From: Augochlora pura
Lineage: Eukaryota; Arthropoda; Insecta; Hymenoptera; Halictidae
Length of the DNA: 64,000 bases
Direction of reading: 5' to 3'
Assembly (NCBI RefSeq): GCF_028453695.1
Contig: NC_135772.1
Span: forward strand, 8,122,001 to 8,186,000
The translations under genes were made by a program, and so were the position numbers. The notes beneath the pieces were generated by a model, which was given only the letters and a program-made list of their open reading frames with translations, had not been told where the DNA came from and searched no databases. Of this stretch, positions 47,544 through 58,809 are shown one piece after another. Positions within the stretch are counted from its first letter, which is position 1. Each line of letters starts with the position of its first letter.

Positions 47544-48202
47544 TGTTCGGTCTCAAGAAGACCAAACACGAGATAAACACGGTCGGCTAGCCGAACCGCT
47601 CAACGCGAAGCGACTAGTCCCAACATTATCGGGTGTCATCGGACACCACTTCGAGACCTCCGTCAGCGAACCCATTGATAGGGCGATATACAAACCATTT
47701 TTCCAGACCTTTTCACATCCTTCGAATCAATAAACTAAGCACAGTTTCTCCAAATCACATCCCTACTCCGACGACCAAATTGCACCACCCACTAACCAAT
47801 TAGAGACCCTTTTCACCCCTATATAGATATTAAGACAACCAATAGAAAAATCATAAGAGTCGACGTTATACACGACACGAGACGGAACCAGCAGAATACA
47901 AAAAACACTCGCTAAGAACACATCGTAGAACACAAACCACACTCGCTATTCTTAGCGTTCACATCGAACAACATATCAGTCTCTCGCACAGAATCCCTCG
48001 GGCATACTTTGTACCATCAAGTCGACAAATATATAAGTTTGTTACTATTCCTTCGTCGAGTTCCACTTTAACTAGGAGTCGTTACATCGTAACCTCGTCA
48101 AAGTCCCGAGTATCGTCGCGAGTATCGTCGCGAGCAGGCGAAACGGGATTTACGACTCCGCGAAAACCGGCATACGGATTTGCGATATTTCGGCGCGCTA
48201 CA
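47544..48202 (+). mobile_element. LTR-type element B, probable solo LTR, 659 bases
   Basis: It begins TGTTCGGTCTCAAGAAGACC and ends GCGCGCTACA, with TG...CA ends. The flanking pentamers AAAAT (47539-47543) and AGAAT (48203-48207) agree at 4 of 5 positions. The first 25 bases fold as a hairpin (GGTCT paired with AGACC, extended by TGTT with AACA). TATATAAG at 48029 could serve as a TATA box. A short CGAGTATCGTCG tandem lies near 48110. The start resembles insect BEL/Pao or Gypsy LTRs. No internal genes flank it. Confidence 0.65.
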
Positions 48203-48207
48203 AGAAT

Positions 48208-48744
48208 TATAACAGTTCTTGATTTAGTTCAACACTGGAATGGGAAATAAAAATCACGCGGTTTTATTCTGCGTTAATTTAATTTTCGAATGCCTCCGAG
48301 TGTCATTGTTTATTTGAACATCTCAAATAACAACTTTAATTATTTTCACATGATAAAATAATTAAATTAAGTACGTTCTATGAATGATAATTTATAGGCT
48401 ATAAATGTTGTGCAATTGATATAAATCTGAAGATTCAGAACACATCTAATTTGACAAACTCTCTTTATGATAAATAAGTAAACATATTATTAACTGAAAT
48501 GATTTAAAATTAGACTATGAGAATAGAAACTGTAACTATCAGTAGGCAGAACACAACGTTATTAATAGATTATTTATCCAATCGAGTAATTAATATAAAT
48601 CGAATAATTATTAATTAGAAATTTATTTTTACTTTATATTTTGTTAGTGTACATAAGCATATAATAGCTTGTTTCACACATTTACAAATGTTGTGTACCA
48701 GCATGAAAGTCACAACTTAGTTACACTATCTCTAGATTAAGACT
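48208..48744. other. AT-rich spacer, nothing recognised
   Basis: No coding, RNA or repeat signal seen. Confidence 0.5.
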
Positions 48745-48987
48745 TTAACCCTTTGCGCTCGAAACAATTTTAACTGTCAATTTAGAGTAACTCCTCTGGC
48801 TTATAGTATTTTTATTTCATGCAACAAAGTACAGTTGTATGCATATGAAATTTATTCTTGTGATAGTTTCACTATTTAATATAGTTTTTAAATATAAACA
48901 TTCATGATAAGGCATAAAAATGATCTTGGAACATTATATAACAATTTTAATGTTGCCTCAGAGTCACCACTCGGATGCAAATGTTGA
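48745..48987. mobile_element. TTAA MITE, imperfect ends
   Basis: The left end is TTAACCCTTTGCGCTCGAA. The inverted right end is TTCAACATTTGCATCCGA, with the right target decayed to TTGA. The inner right segment (GAGTCACCACTC, a small hairpin) also occurs in similar form next to a TTAA at 61723-61748. The ends match at about 12 of 18 positions, so this copy is older than those at 9165 and 21964. Confidence 0.6.
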
Positions 48988-49890
48988 AACGTACTGCAGT
49001 CGTGTGATTATTCTTTCTACCATCTTAAATCTTTTATATCTTGTTGTTTACAGCAGTCGTTAGCAGTAGCCAAAACTTCCATCTCTTTAATTTCGAATGA
49101 AAGGTTGACTAAATTAAAATGTATTATTAACACGTTGTTTATCGTCAATTTTCGAATAGTTCTCTAAAAATTAAAGACCAACATGTACAAATATCTTAAA
49201 AAATTGTTCAAAATTTACAAAAGTCTCATCCACAATCCATCAAATTATATATATTAACATAATGTAATAAGTTGCCTTCAAATTATTATTTTTAAAAAAT
49301 GGTCCAACTACTCTTAGACACAATTCAATGAAAAACCTATGTAATAAACTTCCGGTAAATGCAGTATTAACACAGATTCTCAAATTATCATTTCATTTAA
49401 ATATTTGGCGCTTAAAAAATCGACTAGTATAATTTTCAGTTTAATCATTTTTCCACAAGATTCTCGCGTCGATAGACGTTCATTAGACTTTATTTTGTTA
49501 GAACGTTGCTGTGCCTAAATCAGAATCGTATCGCATAAAGTGAACATCATATACGCGGAGCACTCATGTCCTTATTAATGTTCACGTCGCACAATAATTA
49601 GCTTACCCGTCTGCGTCCCTTTACGGAGAATACCGGTTGTTTTATTCTATTACCGAACGTTTCTGCGAGAAAATTTGGTTCGTTAATAGCACGCTGTCAA
49701 TAGTGATTCCATGTAAACTCAATTATTTGTAACTAATTAAAGGGATGATGCAGGTTTTAATAATCATTTTTAATATGAAATGACAGTAGATTTTGATCAA
49801 TTTGACTGCTTGAATAATCGATTGAAAATTATTACTATTTTGTTATATCTCTTGGTCTCTAAATGTTGATACATTTTACGATTAATTTTC
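48988..49890. other. AT-rich spacer, nothing recognised
   Basis: No coding, RNA or repeat signal seen. Confidence 0.5.
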
Positions 49891-49895
49891 AATAC

Positions 49896-50517
49896 TGTTG
49901 CGACAGCAACACCGAAGGTTGAAAGCGCCTAGCCATCCCTTTAGTCATTAAATCATAAACATGCGAATAGACTGGCAATAGGTCAAAAATCATACGAACG
50001 AAATCACTTTACGACTACCGTACTTAACGAAACTCGACTCGACGAACGGACAACACGCGTGACAAATCCACGATACCGTTGCACGGACCATTCATATATT
50101 TTACTGTAACAAAGAAGACGACGCAAACCAGAACTTTCTACCAAACATCCCACTCCTCATTCCAAGTTTCTTGCGACACACCCACCTCCAATCAAAAACG
50201 CTTCATTTCCTCTACCAATCAACGGAAAACCGAGGTGACAGCAGACAGAACACGCCGAACGAAAGATAGATCGAAAGTAACATTCATACATAACGCATTC
50301 AGATCGAAAGTAACATTCATACATAACGCATTCATAACTAAGAGCGACAATATAACTCGAACATAACGCAATTCAAACACATTCAGAAATCGCAAATATT
50401 ATACCTGTACAGTGTTGTAAATAAAGTGTAAATAGAAGCAAGCAAGCGTCTGTATCATTGTACCAAACGCGTACACATATTTTGGTCCTCCGAGCCGGAT
50501 CAACAACCGCGTACACA
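49896..50517 (+). mobile_element. LTR-type element C with perfect 5-base duplication
   Basis: It starts TGTTGCGACAGCAACA, itself a 6-base stem with a 4-base loop, and ends CGCGTACACA. The target duplication AATAC is perfect (49891-49895, 50518-50522). The terminal CGCGTACACA also occurs 40 bases earlier at 50468-50477. Between the two lies TGGTCCTCCGAGCCGGAT, which has the TGG start and the position of a tRNA primer-binding site. The remnant may therefore be a whole LTR, a short leader, and only the last ten bases of the second LTR, rather than a simple solo LTR. Confidence 0.8.
50268..50333 (+). repeat. 33-base perfect tandem duplication inside LTR C
   Basis: Two identical 33-base units (AGATCGAAAGTAACATTCAT...) lie at 50268-50300 and 50301-50333. 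Perfect identity suggests a recent local duplication or a feature of this LTR subfamily. Confidence 0.9.
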
Positions 50518-50660
50518 AATACTATATTCAACTCGTGAACGCATGTTGACCATGCACGACTATCAATGATATTAGTTATGTATTATATTATTTGTTACGG
50601 CGTAACAAAAGCGATAGACCATGCCGTTAGAAATAATTCGTATATCAGATAAAAAGGTAT

Positions 50661-50893
50661 TGTTCCGTCCCGAAGGAACAATCACCTGGAGTTTCTGCCG
50701 ATGGGGTTTATGACACGGACGCGAGGAAGGTTATTTTTGAGAAGAAGACCCTTTTTACATCTGGCGACCAGAACCATGCTAATTTCATTTCCGTCTTCCT
50801 CAATAACCATTACATGTCATAAAGTTAAGATTTCTAAGAGAAGGGTAGAAAAACACCCACGCGTCGATACCCTAGTGTTCGCATCGCAATTCA
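50661..50893 (+). mobile_element. Possible LTR D, 233 bases
   Basis: It starts TGTTCCGTCCCGAAGGAACA, a 6-base stem-loop like those at the starts of LTRs B and C. It ends in CA and is flanked by GGTAT on both sides (50656-50660, 50894-50898). TGGCGACCAGAACC at 50762 looks like a primer-binding site, which would place the true LTR end earlier. LTR-like sequence with a TATAAAAGG at about 51028 continues to about 51175. The boundaries are therefore uncertain. Confidence 0.42.
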
Positions 50894-50898
50894 GGTAT

Positions 50899-52201
50899 AC
50901 CTGACGAACCACGCGGTACGCCGGCGCTTATGCGAACTCCGGGATAAACCCAGGACATGGGCCCAACCATGCGAGCCTTCGTCGGCTGCACGTAGACAAA
51001 ATTGCAGGATCGGGTCACCAAATTAGTATAAAAGGTACGACCAAAATAAAAGATACAGAACTCGATTAACTACAACAGTACAAGGCACAACCACTGTCTC
51101 TCGGAGCATTACCTCGCTTGCCAAACATTTATATTAAAGCAATTTATACTTTAACTTCACTGATTTAATTAAAAATTCACTTGCGATTAATTTCTCAACG
51201 TGAAGTCCAGCGATAACCGAAAGTATCTTTCAATTACGTTACCTTAGAGTAACTCATATTTCGCGTGTTATAAAAGAATAATGAGCTTTATGTTTTGCAT
51301 AAATTGCTTGTCAGCCGTAAGTTCACTGAAATTTAGTTTACGTCCATCCGTACCAAACGTGATAGAACAATTTTCATCAACAGCAAAACTAATAAAGTGT
51401 CTCGGCTGATGGAATTATTTCCGTTTCTGTCAGCGTTTCCTCAATTATTTTCGTGAAATGGGTGGAAGCATAATGTAATAGCTATTAAACATCGATTTTT
51501 CGTTGGATGTCACGTTACAATACTTTTAGGCCTGTTATTCATTCGTTGTCAATTTTCGTTGAAAAAATACCTGCGATATGAATTCTCTCTGGAAATATAA
51601 TAAATACTTCTGGAACGAGCGATCACGTCAGTTTAACAAAAAATGATATTTCAGAGTTTCTGCTGTATCGAGATCCGTTCCACTCGATCGTTCAATACAC
51701 GCGAACATTTAATGGGATACGCGCGCATGAAATTAATAGGTAAACGAGACTGATACCGGATCGCGTTATAAAGTGTTTCGTTCTACTGATTAATTTGACA
51801 CAATGAATGCATGAAACAAAACGACAAAACAAAGCTCTATTATACAGCCGCCGTTACCACCATTTTTCAATATCATAAAGCTTGTGTGCGCTTATCGTAA
51901 TTCCTGTTCCGTTCGAACTACAATTCTCGCTTTCGCGTTATTCAATTACCTCGGATATGCCGTGGCGTATGATTCCACGGTGGAATTTAATGTAAAAGTG
52001 TAGCTGTTCCAGAAACAAAGAGTACAGTAAATTATTCCATGATAACAGAGGTGGCAACCTTCAGTGTACGTAATTAAAAAACAATTACAGCGTAACCGAA
52101 TATTAGCTCTGAAGCACGATTTCTTTTCGCGCGAATTTTTCGAACGTCACCACTAGCATCCGAGCAGCAATCAGCGAGCAACGAGATAAACAACTACTAC
52201 T
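50899..52201. other. No gene recognised; first 280 bases may be LTR-derived
   Basis: The GC-rich part at 50899-51130 may belong to element D or another LTR. The remainder shows no coding, RNA or repeat signal. Confidence 0.4.
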
Positions 52202-52203
52202 TA

Positions 52204-53141
52204 CAGTCAGTCCCATAAGTATTCGTACCCTCATTGCTTGTAAGAGAAATTTGTTGAAATCAAGGGACGCATGTAAGATTTTGCAATAAACTTTTTATTA
52301 TGAATAAACACACGTATAAAGTCTATTTATATACAGATTATAACGAAATTGATTAACTAATAACAAAAATATATTGATTTTACTCCAGGTAGTACGTAAC
52401 AACAGTCCACAAAAGTATTCGTACCAGTGTAAATTTTGTCAAAAAGTGCATATTAGAGTAGCTTTTTTACTTTAGATTAATTTTCTAGTATTTAGTGGGT
52501 CCACCTTTATGCCTTATTATATTGTTTAATCGATTTGGCATACTTTCTGCCAGTTTTAATGTGATATTTCGTTCAATACTATTCCAAACTTCTAAAATTT
52601 TGTTTTTTAGCATTTGTTTATTGAAAAATTCATGCTCGTATAGTCTTTCATCTATTTCCGCCCATAAACTTTCTACAGGTTTTGTATCTGGACTCTAAGG
52701 AGGTGTATGTAATAAATGGGGAACGCGGTAAAGTATCCACTCACGAACAATCCGAGTAGTATGCGTCGGGTCATTGTCGTGTTGAAAATAGTAGCCATCT
52801 TCCAGACTGAGCTTAATCGCACTTGAGTGCAGATTTTCTTCGAGTATATTTTTATACTTTATCTTATCCAAAATTCCATCGATAAAGACAAGTTTGCCCA
52901 CTCCGGATACCGCCATACAGCCCCACACCATCACGGAGCCTCCGCCGTGCTTTACAGTTGGTTGTACATTTTTTAATTTTAGTTCTGTATTAGGCTTTCT
53001 CCAAACTTTTCCTCTTCCGTCGCATCCAAAAATATTAAATGAGATAATAAAAAGTTTATTACAAAATATTACATGCATCCCTTGATTTCAACAGATTTAT
53101 CTTATAAGCAATGAGGGTACGAATACTTATGGGACGGACTG
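52204..53141 (-). mobile_element. Tc1-like element, parent copy of the MITE series
   Basis: TA flanks both ends (52202-52203, 53142-53143). Terminal inverted repeats of about 95 bases begin CAGTCAGTCCCATAAGTATT on the left and match, inverted, on the right with a few differences (GGACGGACTG instead of GGACTGACTG). Length is 938 bases; a full Tc1 is about 1.6 kb. The missing part is the 5' half of the transposase, because the right repeat runs straight into mid-gene sequence. Shorter derivatives lie at 7868, 34543 and 42330. Confidence 0.94.
52485..53039 (-). pseudogene. Tc1-like transposase, carboxy-terminal half (D34E)
   Basis: The frame enters at FNIFGCDGRGKVWRKPN, a Tc1 block, and runs through VKHGGGSVMVWGCMAVSG to the second catalytic Asp in FQHDNDPTH. 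The Glu follows in PVESLW, 34 codons later. A single in-frame stop, TAG at 52695-52697 in PP*SPD (normally PPQSPD), interrupts it. The frame then continues to a natural end HKGGPTKY at 52485. The helix-turn-helix region and first Asp are absent because of the internal deletion. It is inactive, with otherwise little decay. Confidence 0.93.
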
Positions 53142-53351
53142 TAAATGTCAGCTTTTCAAGTAAGCCTACTGTAATGCATTGTTGAGAAAGTGATAATCAG
53201 ACAGCAGTTTTTATGTATTTATGACGAAAATGGATAGATCGAATACAAAATAGTAACAGCATTTAGACAATTTAAAAATGTTTTTGTATTACTGTCAACT
53301 CACTAAAATTAGTAAAGAAAGTAATAAATGTCTACATAGTTGCTGTATCTT

Positions 53352-53682
53352 TTAACACGTTGACTGCCACGACACTTTCAAGGATTCCGGTCCCAGAAGC
53401 CATTTTAATTTAATCATATTATATTATTAAAAACGTTGAATGCATTTTGTACAATTATATGTTTTGTTAATGTATTAATAAATTTTCTGTTCATTTATGC
53501 CAAACCTGATTTTTCCTTCTCTTTCCAGAAGCCAACTATTCATATTTACACTTTTATTGTACGACCTTTGTCGTAGATGTACAAAATTGATCTGTAAAGA
53601 AGCTACGAGATAACTCGTAGTTGGCGTCCTGGGCAGGTAAACAACCTACGAGATATCTCGTAGTTGGCAGTCAACGTGTCAA
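53352..53682. mobile_element. TTAA MITE with two 18-base palindromes
   Basis: TTAA is at 53352-53355; the right target has decayed to TCAA (53679-53682). The ends are CACGTTGACTGCCA and, inverted, CACGTTGACTGCCA, 14 of 14 identical. Near the right end are CTACGAGATAACTCGTAG (one mismatch at the centre) and CTACGAGATATCTCGTAG, a perfect 18-base palindrome. There is no coding sequence. Confidence 0.85.
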
Positions 53683-55137
53683 GTAACCAAATTCTTATTT
53701 TGCATAGAGGCCCGCAGTCCAGTAACAGTGACGCCATCTTACGATTTTATAATTATCTTATTAATTTCAATTTCGCTCTAACCAAAATTCCTTATTTTAT
53801 TAATGCTTTATCATTTTTTCATAAAGTTTTAATGCATGTGTCTGCAATTGCAATGCAGGAAGCAGTTTTCTAATAACATGCATACGAAGCATGTTCGAGT
53901 CATATGCTAAATGTAGACGATACATATTGGCGAACTGCTTGTGCAGATAAAAAGTAGGTTAATTGACAATTGTCACATGATGAATTGCATGTATCGAGAA
54001 TCGTAATCACAGACGCGGAAGAAGGCTCTCGACGATTATTGTTTGTAACTGAAAGTAGACTTTTGTGAGTTGTATTCTCGAAAGCTACTTTTAAAAGGAC
54101 ATGTTGCATTCATCAAGAACCAGCCGTGTAGAATAAGCCCGCATGGAGCTAATGAGAAAGTTCAAGTGCTTGCTATACGAGTTTGAAAATACATTCATTC
54201 TACAGGATGCATAATTAATTTTCCCTGCATTTAGGTCAATTTTGACCTAGATTTGCACGATTTCCATTTGATTTCTCAGTTTTCGCGTCTTTAATTTAAA
54301 GTTGTTGAAATTCTGAAGACTCTTTCGGAGGAAATAATTTAACGAAATGGAGAGTCTAAGCATAAATTGCGATTAAAACGTTAAAAACTCTGAATACATT
54401 CAGTGTCGTCGTCGTAACAAACCAAAACTCGTGAATCATTTTTAGTGTTTGGTAGGTTTAGCGTCAAAGGTCGACAGTATTTCAGTTGACATTTAGCGAT
54501 TTGTCAATCTCGTAGAGGAGTATATTTTTATGTATTATAGATCACTGTTGATACTTCCGTTTTTTGTTAAGTCCTAGCCGACAGAAACAGTAGATTGACG
54601 TTTTGGCAAAAGGTTCTTCTGCGGTGGTGCTGAATGCGCTACTGCGAGATAACTCGACTGCCGCTCTGTTGGCTCGACTGCCTCGGCTCTGCGGTTTCCG
54701 CTGTCAATGCCTTCCTCTACGCGCGTACTGTGTACCACTGCTGTATTACTCTCCATTTGTAGTGATCCGATATCGTGTTGCATCAACCGTCTCCTTTTCC
54801 TCAAACCAAATTTTCATCGGGAAACACTGAACTGCCCTATGATTTTCACATTATCGGTCACGATAGTTTATCTCCTCCTCGTATCGACTTCTGCACGCTG
54901 TAGCGAAGTTGCAAACATTTCAACGGTAATGAAATCCGAGCGACACATTACTGATATGTATAATATCGTGCAGAGAATCGCGAAGTATTTGTGCACACGG
55001 TTTCCCGAAATTATATTTACGCTTTCGCTAGTGTGAACGAGATGTCGGCAATCTTCCGTATTAAAACAAGTCAATCGAGATAAAATCTAGTTGTCGCTTA
55101 GTATTACATACATAAATTAGTTTGCAGTGCTTTCTTT
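53683..55137. other. No gene recognised
   Basis: A GC-richer block at 54590-54770 carries overlapping frames of 75-109 codons on both strands without domains. The rest is AT-rich with no repeat or RNA signal. Confidence 0.45.
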
Positions 55138-55146
55138 GCATTTACT

Positions 55147-56332
55147 TTCGTTTTTTTTTAATAACTCCTCCATGCTTTACAATTTGTCCAAAAGGGACAT
55201 TCGGTAAATTGTAATAACAGGTTTGAGTGAAATTAGCACGCAGATGCTTTCTCAGTAGAAAGACATCTGTTTGGACATTAGTTGTCGTTGGGTAGTAAGT
55301 CTTTTGGATGCTTCCTGTGTAGTCTTCTAGGTAATGCAGTTGTGTACAATTGTTTAGCTAGTTCATTGGGATGATTTTCTATTCTTCTTCTCTATCTGTC
55401 ACTTAAACGTGCTATTTCTTCTGTTACTGTCTTCATTTTTAGGTCCTTACGGATTTCGTCATTGCGTACATACCATGGTGCATTTGTTACTGTTCTGAGT
55501 ATGATGGATTGTAGGGCTTCTAATTTTGAGATGTGACTTTTTGCTGCCATGCCCCATCGTTCGATGCCATAAGTCCAAATAGGTTTAATAATTGCTTTAT
55601 AGATTAAGAGTTTGTTATTTAAGTTTAACTTGGAGTCTTTGCTGGTAAGCCAATACATGTTTTTCCTGATGATTCTAATTTGTTCTATCTTTGTTCTGAT
55701 ATGGTGTTTCCATGTTAGTCGGGAATCCAGGTGCATTCCTAAGTATTTAATGGTCTCTGCTAGGAGTATGGTGATATTGTTGAGTGTTACGGCGGGAACG
55801 ATGCCTTTCTTTAGAGCGAATGTGATGTGTTTTCACTTTTCAGCATTTACTTTTATTTTCCAACAATTTAGCCATTGCTCAAGCTTTGTTAGGTGTTGCT
55901 GTAGCATTTGAGCTGCTATGATGGGGTCCTCGTGGACAGCTAAAATAGCTGTATCACCTGCAAATGTGAACGTGTCGGTTTCTTCAGTAGTCGGAGTATG
56001 GAGTATGGAGCTAGGACTTTACCCTGCGGGACTCCCACTTTGATGTTATAAATGTCTGAAATCTCATCTTGATTTTTGACAAAAAATGTTCTATTTTCCA
56101 TATAAGTTTTGAGAAGTTGGTAGTATGGTTTGGGAAATTTGTCTTCTATCTTGTGTAGGAAACCTTTGTGCCAGACTTTATCGAAATCTTTTTCAATATC
56201 AAGAAATACTGCGGCGCAGTATTGTTTTCGTTCTAAGGCTAGAGTAATTTTATTTGCTAATCTGTGTATTTGTTCAGTTGTCGCGTGTTTGTTTCTGAAG
56301 CCAAATTGATGTTGTGGTATTAGATTTTATTC
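55147..56332 (-). mobile_element. 5'-truncated LINE (Jockey-like), minus strand
   Basis: A run of T at about 55151-55159 is the poly(A) end of a minus-strand element, which encodes reverse transcriptase from motif 3 to the end of ORF2. A 9-base direct repeat GCATTTACT (55138-55146 and 56333-56341) may be the target duplication, though four extra bases separate it from the T-run. The element is cut at its 5' side within RT. It is distinct in sequence from the LINE at 1848. Confidence 0.85.
55278..56326 (-). pseudogene. LINE reverse transcriptase, carboxy-terminal ~350 codons, FAGD active site
   Basis: The frame reads QHQFGFRNKHATTEQ, then AVFLDIEKDFDKVW (first catalytic Asp), GVPQGKVLAP, and after a frameshift near 56005 the TFTFAGDTA block. 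In active enzymes this is FADD; the first of the paired Asp is Gly here, which would abolish catalysis. TGA at 55833-55835 interrupts NAEK*KHITF. The thumb region KYLGMHLDSRLTWK and LLIYKAIIKPIWTYG follows, with a further TAG at 55392-55394. The natural end is KDLLPNDN at 55278. The frameshift coincides with a 7-base tandem GAGTATG. No endonuclease or ORF1 is present. Confidence 0.92.
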
Positions 56333-56341
56333 GCATTTACT

Positions 56342-57205
56342 AGTAATCAAAATCAAGGATAAGTCAAAATTAGTTGATCTGTTGAGAGCAATTTTGACAG
56401 TAACTTTAATTTGATTTCACATGCCAACTAAAATAGTGCAAGGTTAACGCGAATCAATGTATAAATATTAATTCATGACCATTTTTTCTTATAGTTGTTT
56501 ATTTACACACAATCCGGATAGAAAATGAGACAGAGTAATAAATCCAATCGAAAGAAGTTGTCTCCTTCTTATTTTGACATTACTTGTCAGTTATTAAATA
56601 AAATAGCACAAAATTAATGACAAGCACAAAATTACGGAAATTCTTTGATTTAAAAGACGTAAATCAATCATGACGAACTAATTTGTATATCTCATGGTAT
56701 ACAAATTGTATCAATAATAAATTTCAGCGATAAATAGTTACTTCAAACCATGTTTACTTGAATTTACATCTGAATGTTCCCAGATATGCAATATATCACC
56801 GAAATTTACAATTCCGTACACTGAAACACATGAATATCTTCCATTTTACATATCTTCCGTGGTTTAACTGAAAGAGGGGAAGACTATATCTACGGGAAGC
56901 TATGGGAAATACGTATGATCGCATTAATAGCAGTCGTCAGTGATATAAACCATGTTTTGCCAGACATCCTTTCAAATGCAAATGAAGCGAAGCAATCGAC
57001 CCAGTTTATATTCCTCCTCGTTTATCTCTAGATCAGAAGAGAATAAAACGTGTTGAAAATTAAAATAATAATCATTTTGCTCCTTTCCTCATGTACATAA
57101 CCAAATTCTTCGCGATTGTTAATATAAAAATTATAATTAAAATGATCCTCCTGCATTAACAAAGGAATTTCGACCCGTTGCAGAACGATTTATTTCACAG
57201 TTACA
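56342..57205. other. AT-rich spacer, nothing recognised
   Basis: No coding, RNA or repeat signal. Confidence 0.5.
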
Positions 57206-57480
57206 TTAACCCCTTGCTGTACTTTGATGAGTCCGACTCGTAGTGGAAATAACTAGTAACAAATAATTAAATATTGATGTTATTCTATTCTTTAGAATTG
57301 GAATAAAATTCTAATCCCTTGTTATTAATATTTAAGCATTCAAGTAAAAAAATTCAGACACGGAATAAATATCAATGTTCTGTCCTTTCCAAGGACACAA
57401 TTTCAACAATTTCCAATTGTGCCAATTCAAAAATTCCTAATCGTGGTGACTGTGAAGAAAATGGTACGTCAAGGGGTTAA
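57206..57480. mobile_element. TTAA MITE, 275 bases
   Basis: TTAA is intact on both sides (57206-57209, 57477-57480). The ends are CCCCTTGCTGTACTTT and, inverted, CCCCTTGACGTACCAT, with CCCCTTG shared exactly. A small palindrome GAGTCCGACTC sits just inside the left end. The AT-rich interior has no coding capacity. Confidence 0.8.
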
Positions 57481-58809
57481 TTAGTACTTCTCCGCCTTTA
57501 ATAATATTTCTGAACGAGCAAAGCCATTTTTGTTTCTCGTATATCTTTATTTATTTCCATTCCTGGATATTGATAATAGAAAAATTATATTTTCTTTTGA
57601 TTTCTAATTTGCTACTTGTTACTGTTTAGATTTATTACGGTCATGTTTAGTAAATTATGTGCGGAAGATTTATCAAGTGTCTGACACGTTGTTATTGTGA
57701 AAAAGGCTAAGAGGGGAACGCGTGGATCTCTTTTGTGTACCGAAATCCTTCTTGAAGGGTTCAAGAACCGTACGGCTTTAATCGAACAGTACTTCGAAAC
57801 GAATACATGAATATATGAATTTCAAACGATTAAATAATTGATTAACGTTTTTCCTTTTGCATTCGACGAATCCGCATGCGTTTACAGGATCCAATAAAAC
57901 TGTAACGAAAAGCATAAGCGCAGCGGTAGATCGTACTTTCAAGAACGGATTAATTAGAAAGTAATTGTAAGAACGCTCGAGACTGCGTAATCATGTTGCC
58001 CTACTTCGAGGGAACCGTTTAAACATACGGCTCCTGCGAATGTGTGTACGATCTATCGGCAGGCGTTGGACAAACATTTGAAAACAAACATACGTGCATG
58101 GTACTGGGCGCGCCGTCATTAACATCTAATTGCGCCGAGGCGTGTGATTAATTACGCGGCACGTGCAGAAATAAACGAGGGAAACGTTTCCGTAGTCTCC
58201 GCAATGATATAAATCTGGATGCTGCGGCCCGATCAATTATTAATGCACAGAACCGATAACTATCGACGTTACACGGCCAAATCGTAGAAATAAATTACAG
58301 GAAGCTCGGATTCCAAGCTACGATTACGAGCCAGTTAAAATACGGGCTAAGATACGATCTTAAAATGCGAACGAAACTTCGCGATACACGCAGCCCGGTA
58401 TTGCGGAATAATTAATGTATCAATTTCGCCGATTGAAAATCGACCGGATCCGTGGAACCCCGCTGCCCGATAGCTCATCGAAAATTCGTCGAAAGCTTCT
58501 GTAATCTACATTATTGTTAAACATAAACCGGCGAGTTTGCTACGTCGGTGAAGGAATGCGCCAACGCAACGGTTACTAAAACTCCAATTTTGAACTACAT
58601 CTTCGGAAATATTCTTGCAAGGAAGACAAAATTTTCAAGTAATTATATAAGGGCAATTGGTCGTGCAAACGAAGTCAGAGGAACTCTGTGACTCTCTTTA
58701 TCAAGCAGGTGTAGTCTTCGTATCTGTTATAAGGTAGAAGATTTCAAAGCCAATTAGATTTTGATAAATGGAATGTTACGTTTTTACCTACGTAGTATGA
58801 TAGTATCTT
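57481..58809. other. No gene recognised
   Basis: Includes a mildly GC-richer block at 57990-58560 with no open frame of note. It might be conserved regulatory DNA, but nothing here shows it. Confidence 0.45.
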
